64,000 nt of DNA from Azospirillum sp. RU38E (GTDB lineage: Bacteria > Pseudomonadota > Alphaproteobacteria > Azospirillales > Azospirillaceae), in the NCBI RefSeq assembly GCF_900188385.1, contig NZ_FZOI01000001.1:744001-808000 (forward strand), read 5' to 3'. The position numbers and the translations under genes were made by a program. This document shows positions 58,160 to 64,000 of this stretch, piece after piece; position 1 is the stretch's first letter, and the number at the start of each line of letters is the position of its first letter. Under the pieces are notes generated by a model that saw only the letters and a list, made by a program, of their open reading frames with translations, did not search any database and had not been told where the DNA came from.

Positions 58160-59344
58160 GTGACTGCCCCCAGCGATCTCGACCGCGGCGATACCGCGGC
58201 CCAGTCGGACGATATTGTCTACCCCGCCATGATCCCCTTTCTGCTGGTCCATCTCGCCTGCCTGGGCGCGATCTGGACGGGCGTGCATTGGCAGGATGTG
58301 GTGCTGGCCCTGGTGCTCTACGGTGCCCGCATGTTCGGCATCACCGGCGGTTATCACCGCTATTTCTCTCACCGCGCCTACAAGACCAGCCGGGTCATGC
58401 AGTTCCTGCTGGCCTTCCTGGCGCAGAGCTCCGCGCAGCGCGGGGCGCTCTGGTGGGCAGCCAAGCACCGGCACCATCACAAATATTCCGATACGCCGAT
58501 GGATGTGCATTCGCCCAAGCATAAGGGCTTCCTCTATGCGCATCTGGGCTGGATCTTCACGCCCAAGCATGACACAGCCGATTATCGCACCATCGGCGAC
58601 CTGACCAAATATCCGGAACTGGTTTGGCTGGACCGGCATTATTATGTGCCGGCCATCGTGATGGGCTTTGCCACCTGGGCCTTGTTTGGCTGGTCGGGCC
58701 TGATCGTCGGTTTCTTCTGGAGCACGGTGGCGCTGTATCACGCTACCTTCTGCATCAATTCCCTGGCCCATGTGGTCGGCCGCCGCCGTTACCTGACCGG
58801 CGATGACAGCCGCAATAACTGGGCGCTGGCCATCGCCACCATGGGGGAGGGCTGGCACAATAACCACCATGCCTATCAGTCAGCCGCCCGCCAGGGCTTC
58901 CGCTGGTGGGAAGTGGATACATCCTACTATATCATCAAGATCATGCAGGGCCTGCGTCTGGTCTGGGACGTGCATGAACCGCCGGCTTCGGTGGTGCGTA
59001 ACGAACAGCGTCTGGGCACCAAGGTGATCGAAACGGCGGCTGCCCAACTGGCGGCCAGCTTCCAGATCGATAAGCTGACGGCGCAGGTGCGCGACGCCCT
59101 GGCCCATACCCCCACCCTGGCGGAGATTGAAGAGAAGATGCGCCAGGCGTCGGAAAATGCGAAGACGCGGGTGGAGGCACTGGTGGCCAATATCCATCTG
59201 CCGCATATCCCGACGACGGAGGAAATGCGCCAGCGTGCGGCTAACATGTTCGTCCGTACCCCCAGCATGGATGAGATTGTGGAGCGTGCCCGTCAGATCC
59301 TGATTGCCAATGTCTGCACGAGGCTGGCGGCCAATCCGGCTTGA
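58160..59344 (+). CDS. Acyl-CoA/acyl-lipid desaturase with long C-terminal extension
   Basis: Encodes about 394 residues. A membrane di-iron fatty acid desaturase. The three histidine boxes are intact: 'HRYFSHR', 'HRHHHKYSD' and 'HNNHH', with 'GITGGYHRYF' and 'GEGWHNNHHAYQSAARQGFRWWEVD' typical of delta-9 enzymes. After about residue 290 comes a ~105-residue hydrophilic helical tail not usual in the family; it carries three PT/PS-x-x-E-[IM] segments near 315, 349 and 366. GTG 58160 has GGAG 12 bases upstream; other starts are upstream in poorly conserved sequence. Confidence 0.88.
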   Translation: MTAPSDLDRGDTAAQSDDIVYPAMIPFLLVHLACLGAIWTGVHWQDVVLALVLYGARMFGITGGYHRYFSHRAYKTSRVMQFLLAFLAQSSAQRGALWWAAKHRHHHKYSDTPMDVHSPKHKGFLYAHLGWIFTPKHDTADYRTIGDLTKYPELVWLDRHYYVPAIVMGFATWALFGWSGLIVGFFWSTVALYHATFCINSLAHVVGRRRYLTGDDSRNNWALAIATMGEGWHNNHHAYQSAARQGFRWWEVDTSYYIIKIMQGLRLVWDVHEPPASVVRNEQRLGTKVIETAAAQLAASFQIDKLTAQVRDALAHTPTLAEIEEKMRQASENAKTRVEALVANIHLPHIPTTEEMRQRAANMFVRTPSMDEIVERARQILIANVCTRLAANPA

Positions 59345-59378
59345 TCGGCTGTCGCCTGCCTTGGCTTGTACGATGTTG

Positions 59379-59407
59379 AAAGCCCCGGCCCGGTGCCGGG
59401 GCTTTTT
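59379..59407 (+). terminator. Intrinsic terminator after the desaturase
   Basis: AAAGCCCCGGC (59379-59389) pairs with GCCGGGGCTTT (59395-59405), followed by more T. Confidence 0.9.
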
Positions 59408-59510
59408 CATTGGGGCCATCCCTGACCCGCGTGCTTTTGCGCTTTCCCTTCCTGGCGCTGAGCGGTAGCTTGTGCGCCATTGGGGCGACCGTGCTTATCT
59501 GTGGAATGTG

Positions 59511-59849
59511 ATGATGACCCGCTTTACCCGTCTTCTGATTATCTCTGCGGCGTTGGTCGCCGTTCCCTCTGCCGCCCTGGCGCAGTCCGCTGCGGAGCCG
59601 GTTGCCAACACCCAGGCTTCCCCGGACATGCAGGTGGCTCAGGCTGGCCAGAAAGAGCATAAAGCCACCGGCAGTGCTGCCGGCAACCGGGCCTCGGTGT
59701 TCTCGGCCGGCCGGCTGTATCCGGCGCTGGGTGTGGCCGGTGTTGCGGCCGTCGGTGCCCTGGCCGCCACGCTGGGCGGTGGCGAAGATGAGGCTGGTCC
59801 GCCGACCAGCACGTCGACCTCGACCTCTACGGCGACCAGCACGAATTGA
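59511..59849 (+). CDS. Small secreted or membrane-anchored protein of unknown function
   Basis: Encodes about 112 residues. A signal peptide ('RLLIISAALVAVPSAALAQ') ends in an AxA-type site. The mature part has a polar stretch, one hydrophobic segment near residues 70-92 ('LYPALGVAGVAAVGALAATLGGG') that could span the membrane, and a tail of Thr-Ser repeats. Such short hydrophobic/TS-tail proteins are frequent in alphaproteobacteria, but I recognise no family. A strong terminator follows. Confidence 0.65.
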   Translation: MMTRFTRLLIISAALVAVPSAALAQSAAEPVANTQASPDMQVAQAGQKEHKATGSAAGNRASVFSAGRLYPALGVAGVAAVGALAATLGGGEDEAGPPTSTSTSTSTATSTN

Positions 59850-59885
59850 TTTTCTGCTGTCGCCAGCGATGGCGGACGGATTTCC

Positions 59886-59928
59886 AGCCCCACCCCGGAT
59901 GATCGAGGTGGGGCTTTTTATTTTTTTC
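59886..59928 (+). terminator. Intrinsic terminator after the small secreted protein gene
   Basis: AGCCCCACC (59886-59894) pairs with GGTGGGGCT (59907-59915), followed by TTTTATTTTTTT. Confidence 0.9.
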
Positions 59929-59960
59929 TGAAAATACTGTTTCCGATGCTGATCAATATA

Positions 59961-60120
59961 ATACCAATCTCCCTTGATCGTGACCGATCAAGGGAGATTT
60001 TTCGTTCCCTCATGCGCCGGGCGCTGCCATCCGGCAGCTTGGCTTGCGCGCCATGTGGCGCGGGCCGGCAGTCGCCGGCCTCCAACCCGCCTAAAGGTCA
60101 ACCTTTAGGCGGGTTGGTAT
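59961..60120. repeat. Cluster of nested hairpins with inverted ends
   Basis: ATACCAA (59961-59967) and its inverse TTGGTAT (60114-60120) bound a block made almost entirely of hairpins: a 15 bp stem 59966-59980/59985-59999 followed by TTTT, a GC stem near 60064-60080 (GGCCGGC-AGTC-GCCGGCC), and a 16-17 bp stem 60082-60098/60101-60117. No ORF fits. It may be a small non-autonomous mobile element or an orphan RNA gene. Confidence 0.55.
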
Positions 60121-60151
60121 AAATTTGTGTAACAAACAAACAGAGAGACGA

Positions 60152-60673
60152 TTATACGCTGATGTTGACGCCCTTCGTCGCTTCTTCCCGCGTCGCCATA
60201 TGTCCGTCCAGAGTGGTAAAATACTTCGCTGATTTCACCAATTGATCGGAATTCAGGCCCAGTGTGGTAAGTTCTACCCACATGGCTGCAGGATTTTCCT
60301 GCTGAAGGTATTTATCGGTAATATTATCAATCGTCTTCTGCTGGTCTGCACTGACAAAGGGCATATAGCCGCGTTCGTTGGCTGGCATGGCCATCTGGAA
60401 GGCCAGGGGCGGATCGCCTCGCTGCCCGTAGGGGCGGCCATGTGTCTGCTCAAACTCCTGTTGCCGCTTCTGAATTTCGCTGTTCCGCTGCGCATCATAG
60501 GCGGCCCGTTCCTGCTTCAGGGCGGCCATTTCCTCCCGCTGCTGGCTGGCGAGATCCGGTGGAGCGGCAGCGGTCTTGGTGGTTGCGGCAGGTGTGCCGC
60601 TGCTTCCGGCGGTTGGCTTGACCTGCAAGCGGGACAAGATTGCCGAGGGCGAAAACAGGGAGTTGATGTTCAT
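60152..60673 (-). CDS. Hypothetical protein, lower GC
   Basis: Encodes about 173 residues. No signal peptide or membrane segment. The N-terminus is Ser/Ala/Thr-rich, the middle (about 45-75) a charged helix ('REEMAALKQERAAYDAQRNSEIQKRQQEFEQ') likely to form a coiled coil, and the C-terminal half has mixed composition ('ADQQKTIDNITDKYLQQENPAAMW'). The 3' half of the gene is visibly more AT-rich than nearby genes. ATG 60673 has GGAAGGA ten bases upstream. I do not recognise a family. Confidence 0.6.
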   Translation of the reverse strand: MNINSLFSPSAILSRLQVKPTAGSSGTPAATTKTAAAPPDLASQQREEMAALKQERAAYDAQRNSEIQKRQQEFEQTHGRPYGQRGDPPLAFQMAMPANERGYMPFVSADQQKTIDNITDKYLQQENPAAMWVELTTLGLNSDQLVKSAKYFTTLDGHMATREEATKGVNISV

Positions 60674-60939
60674 GGCGCATGTCCTTCCGCACAAGACATT
60701 TTATGTCCGCGGACAAGCAATCCCTGTACCGTCGAAATTCGAACCAACGGGGCGTCGGCGATGGCGGGGCAGCCGGTTCTGCGGCGGTTGTTTTGCCGGT
60801 GGACCGTAGAATTGTTGACGCCATGGCGTCCGCTGCTACCATCCGGCGGAATTTCGTCGGGCGTCGCGGCAGGTTGCCGCCTTTCCGCCGTGTTTAAGGC
60901 ATAGAAGGCCGGTCATGCAGGCCGGTTGGGAGTGGGTTG

Positions 60940-61485
60940 ATGGCGGTTGTTGGGGCAGCGGCGGTTCTGCCGCGGGCGCAGGTGATGCGGCTGATCGGGC
61001 TGGTGGCGTTGGTTGCCTTCATCCTAGATCAGGCGTCCAAGCAATGGGTGCTGTCCGCTGTGCTGCCGTGCCTGTCAGGCCCGACGGGGCCGGGCTGTGC
61101 GGTCAATTCCCCGTTCATTGAGCTGACGTCTTTCTTCAACCTTGTCATGGTGTGGAATTTCGGCGTCAGCTTCGGCCTGTTTGCCAGCGGGGCGGACCTG
61201 ATGCCTTACGTGCTGATCGCCGTATCCCTGCTGATCAGCGGTTTGCTGGTCGCCTGGGTCTGGCGCGGGGCTACCCGGCTGGCCGCCCTGGCGGTTGGCA
61301 TGGTGGTTGGCGGTGCCATGGGGAACGTGATCGACCGGCTGCGTTTCGGGGCGGTTGCCGATTTCCTTGACTTTCACCTCGCGGGCTGGCACTGGCCGGC
61401 ATTCAATGTTGCGGATGCCTGCATCGTTGTCGGCGTGGGGCTGCTTTTGCTCGACGGGTTGTTGTCGCCGTCGCAGCCGCGTTAA
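60940..61485 (+). CDS. lspA: Lipoprotein signal peptidase
   Basis: Encodes 181 residues. It cleaves the signal peptide of prolipoproteins after lipidation; at least two candidate lipoproteins are in this window. Four membrane segments are visible. The catalytic aspartates are in 'GNVIDRLRFGAVADFLDF' and 'FNVADACIVVG'. 'DQASKQWV' and 'NFGVSFGL' (in place of the usual NxGxAF) are the other conserved blocks. ATG 60940 follows GGGAG by seven bases. Confidence 0.94.
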   Translation: MAVVGAAAVLPRAQVMRLIGLVALVAFILDQASKQWVLSAVLPCLSGPTGPGCAVNSPFIELTSFFNLVMVWNFGVSFGLFASGADLMPYVLIAVSLLISGLLVAWVWRGATRLAALAVGMVVGGAMGNVIDRLRFGAVADFLDFHLAGWHWPAFNVADACIVVGVGLLLLDGLLSPSQPR

Positions 61486-61524
61486 TCTACGTTACTTGCG
61501 CTTTGAAAAGGTACGGATCGGACC

Positions 61525-62031
61525 ATGGGTGTGTACAAGCAGATGCGTAACGCCGTCCCGGCCCTGGCGCTGATCGCCGTTGCAGGGTCGCTCTCCGGTT
61601 GCGGCCTCCTCGGCAATCGCGGTGCGCCGGATGAGTTCCAGGTGGTGTCGCGGGCCCCGCTGGAGGTGCCGCCCGATTTCAACCTGCGTCCGCCGCAGCC
61701 GGGCAGCCCGCGCCCGCAGGAGCTGGAGCGCGATACCCGCGCCCAGTCCTCCATGTTCGGCGCCAGCAGCGCCGGCACCGGTGCCCTGGTCGATCCGCGT
61801 ACCAACCCGGCACAGAGCAAGGGCGAGGGCGCCCTGCTGACGCTGGCCGGTGCCGATCAGGCCAACCGCGATATCCGCGCCATCGTCGACCGGGAGAATC
61901 CCGGCGTTGTGGTGGCGGATAAGAGCCTGGTTGACCGGCTGCTGTTCTGGAAGGACGGCGCGCCGAATCCGGAGATCGTGCAGCCCGGCAAGGAGCCGAC
62001 GATCGTCCGCAAGGAAAGCACGGTCAAGTAA
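61525..62031 (+). CDS. DUF3035 (beta-barrel assembly-type) lipoprotein
   Basis: Encodes 168 residues. The signal peptide ends in LSGC (about residues 23-26), giving a lipoprotein. 'VVSRAPLEVPPDFNLRPPQPGSPRPQE' is the DUF3035 hallmark, and the C-terminus 'VVVADKSLVDRLLFWKDGAPNPE' is also conserved. The family is restricted to alphaproteobacteria and its function is not established. It follows lspA by 39 bases, a conserved pairing. A strong terminator follows. Confidence 0.9.
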   Translation: MGVYKQMRNAVPALALIAVAGSLSGCGLLGNRGAPDEFQVVSRAPLEVPPDFNLRPPQPGSPRPQELERDTRAQSSMFGASSAGTGALVDPRTNPAQSKGEGALLTLAGADQANRDIRAIVDRENPGVVVADKSLVDRLLFWKDGAPNPEIVQPGKEPTIVRKESTVK

Positions 62032-62054
62032 GCTTCGCTGCAGAGCCGTTTATG

Positions 62055-62084
62055 AAAGCCGCCGGCTTGTCCGGCGGCTTTTTG
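62055..62084 (+). terminator. Intrinsic terminator after the DUF3035 gene
   Basis: AAAGCCGCCGG (62055-62065) pairs with CCGGCGGCTTT (62071-62081), then TT and TTTT. Confidence 0.9.
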
Positions 62085-62219
62085 TTTTGCATGAAAGGGA
62101 TTTAATGCGCCTCCAGGCGGGAATCGCTTGGCGCGTCGATCCCCCGGCGGCACACTGCGACCCATTCGTGACCGGGCCATCCTTCCCGGTCATGCCCGTT
62201 GCTGGGAGGTTGCAGTATA

Positions 62220-63716
62220 GTGAGAACCCATCCCGTCACCCCGGCCCGGCGCGGGGCCGGGCGGCGCTTGCGGGCGCTGGCCACCGGTGCAGCGCTTTGC
62301 CTGCTGTCCGCCGGCATCGCCGCCCCTGCCATGGCCCGCGTCTTCGATCCGGAAACCTTTACCCTGTCCAATGGGATGCAGGTGGTTGTCATCAACAACC
62401 CGCGCGCGCCTGTGGTCAGCCATATGGTGTGGTACAAGGTCGGGTCGGCCGATGAACATGCCGGCAAATCCGGCATCGCCCATTATCTTGAACATCTGAT
62501 GTTCAAGGGCACGTCCAAGCTGAAGCCGGGGGAATTCTCCCGCACGGTGGCCCGCAATGGCGGGCGCGACAATGCCTTCACCTCCACCGATTACACAGCC
62601 TATTTCGAGAATATCGCCCGTGACCGGCTGGAACTGGTGATGTCGATGGAGGCCGATCGCATGACCGGCCTGAAACTGACCGACGCCATCACCCTGCCGG
62701 AACGCGATGTGATCAAGGAGGAACGGCGCCAGCGGACGGATAACAACCCGTCGGCCCGGCTGTATGAACAGTTGGCGCCGCTGCTGTTTGTGCATCACCC
62801 CTATGGCACGCCGATCATCGGCTGGATGCATGAGATCCAGGGGCTGACCACCCAGGACGCGCTGGATTTCTACAAGATCCATTACGCCCCCAACAATGCC
62901 ATCCTGGTGGTGGCCGGCGATATCACCGCCGCCCAGCTGAAGCCGCTGGCCGAAAAGACCTATGGCAAGCTGAAGCCGGTGAAGGATCTCCCCCCGCGCG
63001 TGCGGGTGACGGAGCCGCCGACGGAAGGCGCCCGCCGCATCAGCCTGACCGACGCCCAGGTGCGCCAGCCAAGCTGGATGCGGCTGTGGAAGGCCCCCAG
63101 CTATAATGATGGCGACAAGCAGCACGCCTATGCGCTGCAGGTGCTGGAAACCATCATGAGCGGTGGGGCCACCAGCCGGCTTTACAAGTCGCTGGTGGTG
63201 GATCAGCGCGTCGCCACCAGTGCCTCCATGTGGTACGAGCCGACGGCGCTGAACCTGGGGACCATGGGGCTTTCCGCATCGCCGGTTGCCGGCGGCAAGG
63301 TGGAGGTGGTGGAACAGGCGCTGGAAGCCGAGCTTGCCAAGCTGCTGAAGGATGGCGTCACCGCGCAGGAGGTGGAGAATGCCAAAACCCGCCTGAAGCG
63401 CGATGCCATCTTCGCCCGTGACAGCTTGCAGGGCCCCGCCTATGCCTTCGGCCAGGCCATGACCACCGGCCAGACGGTGGCCGATGTGGAGGCCTGGCCC
63501 GACCGTATCGCTGCGGTGACGGTGGAGCAGGTGAATGCGGCGGCCCGCGCCGTGCTGGCGCAGGATAACCATGTCACCGGCATCCTGCTGCCCGACCCCA
63601 ATGCACCCCCGATGCCGGGCGGGGCGGCCCCGGCGTTGGGCAAACCCACTATGAGCACTGGGTACAGCCCGGATGGCCTGATCGGCGACATGCTGGGTCG
63701 GGAGGTCACGCCATGA
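62220..63716 (+). CDS. M16-family zinc peptidase (active subunit)
   Basis: Encodes 498 residues. A periplasmic peptidase related to PqqL and mitochondrial processing peptidase. A long basic signal sequence ends near 'AAPAMA'. The inverted zinc motif HxxEH is in 'GIAHYLEHLMFKGT'; 'RDNAFTSTDYTAYFENI' and 'HHPYGTPIIGWMHEI' are the other conserved blocks. GTG 62220 has GGGAGG ten bases upstream; a TTG at 62199 is in frame but lies before that site. The stop overlaps the next gene (ATGA), which encodes its likely partner. Confidence 0.93.
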   Translation: MRTHPVTPARRGAGRRLRALATGAALCLLSAGIAAPAMARVFDPETFTLSNGMQVVVINNPRAPVVSHMVWYKVGSADEHAGKSGIAHYLEHLMFKGTSKLKPGEFSRTVARNGGRDNAFTSTDYTAYFENIARDRLELVMSMEADRMTGLKLTDAITLPERDVIKEERRQRTDNNPSARLYEQLAPLLFVHHPYGTPIIGWMHEIQGLTTQDALDFYKIHYAPNNAILVVAGDITAAQLKPLAEKTYGKLKPVKDLPPRVRVTEPPTEGARRISLTDAQVRQPSWMRLWKAPSYNDGDKQHAYALQVLETIMSGGATSRLYKSLVVDQRVATSASMWYEPTALNLGTMGLSASPVAGGKVEVVEQALEAELAKLLKDGVTAQEVENAKTRLKRDAIFARDSLQGPAYAFGQAMTTGQTVADVEAWPDRIAAVTVEQVNAAARAVLAQDNHVTGILLPDPNAPPMPGGAAPALGKPTMSTGYSPDGLIGDMLGREVTP

Positions 63717-64000
63717 GGATCACCATGTTGTTTCGTCGCACAGCGCTGGCGCTGGCCGGTGCCTGCGCCCTGTTTGTCGGTTTGGCGCTGCCGGCCGCCG
63801 CCATCGATATTGAAAAGGTGGTCAGCCCGGCGGGCGTGGAAGCCTGGCTGGTGCGCGATACCAAGAACCCGATCATCGCCATCCAGTTTTCTTTCGAGGG
63901 TGGTACGGAACTGGATCCGGCCAACAAGCTGGGGCTGGCCATGCTGACCGCCAGCACCCTGGATGAAGGGGCCGGTGATCTGGATTCCCAGGCCTTCCAG
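63713..64000 (+). CDS. M16-family peptidase-like protein, partner subunit (partial, runs off the window)
   Basis: The first ~96 residues are visible. A signal sequence ('LALAGACALFVGLALPAAA') is followed by an M16 beta-sheet start ('VVSPAGVEAWLVRDTKNPIIAIQFSFEGG'). At the place of HxxEH it reads 'AMLTASTLDEGAGD', so the zinc ligands are missing, as in the non-catalytic subunit of paired M16 enzymes. It begins in the ATGA overlap with the upstream gene. Confidence 0.88.
   Translation, partial: MRITMLFRRTALALAGACALFVGLALPAAAIDIEKVVSPAGVEAWLVRDTKNPIIAIQFSFEGGTELDPANKLGLAMLTASTLDEGAGDLDSQAFQ

Overview
This is a gene-dense, high-GC chromosomal window from an alphaproteobacterium. The evidence is the gene order DUF4164-zapA-6S RNA-5-formyl-THF cyclo-ligase, a PDH operon whose E1 beta subunit carries its own lipoyl domain, a DUF3035 lipoprotein, and alphaproteobacterial-type BluB, COQ10-like and ParC proteins. 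My best guess, from overall character only, is a free-living Rhodospirillales/Azospirillaceae-type organism (Azospirillum or Niveispirillum relatives). No rRNA or tRNA genes, CRISPR arrays or insertion sequences are visible.

Layout. 1-2.2 kb: cell division (zapA), 6S RNA with its own promoter, a folate gene and a YmdB-type phosphoesterase. 2.3-6.7 kb, minus strand: a tight operon ppiD-trpE-formyltransferase. 6.9-13.7 kb: housekeeping genes tpiA, secG, pyrG, kdsA, an acyltransferase, eno and ftsB, several followed by clear intrinsic terminators. 13.8-19.2 kb: pdhA-pdhB-pdhC-lpd, the whole pyruvate dehydrogenase complex. 19.3-21.0 kb: a small lipoprotein and a lower-GC beta-helix protein that looks acquired. 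21.2-30.0 kb: an EEP-family hydrolase, lipA (which makes the lipoyl cofactor PDH needs), a COQ10-like protein, bluB, a PAS/GGDEF/EAL protein, recO and parC. 30.1-36.6 kb: a periplasmic sensor-like protein facing a chemoreceptor, an M48 protease and an aminotransferase. 36.7-47 kb: an iron-uptake-type operon (membrane protein, PepSY protein, TonB receptor) behind a candidate Fur box, a small structured transcription unit with a 20-codon ORF, a TPR protein, a stand-alone EAL protein, a second TonB receptor and a metallo-beta-lactamase-fold protein. 47.1-57.4 kb: an ABC exporter, glgB, hexR, and the Entner-Doudoroff operon zwf-pgl-edd-eda, with two HexR-like operators between hexR and zwf. 57.5-64 kb: DUF454, an acyl desaturase with an unusual C-terminal tail, small secreted and hypothetical proteins, lspA, a DUF3035 lipoprotein and a pair of M16 peptidases, the second cut by the window edge.

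How it works together. The window supplies much of central carbon flow: the Entner-Doudoroff route (zwf, pgl, edd, eda), lower glycolysis (tpiA, eno) and entry to the TCA cycle (PDH and lipA). HexR probably links sugar-acid status to the first part. The most unusual non-coding element is the unit at about 41.30-41.54 kb: a promoter, a Shine-Dalgarno that is the exact 14-base complement of the 16S rRNA 3' end, a 20-codon ORF, stem-loops and a terminator. Other points of interest are a cluster of nested hairpins at 59.96-60.12 kb, two families of dispersed palindromic repeats, and a PBP/PDC-like sensor gene next to a chemoreceptor.
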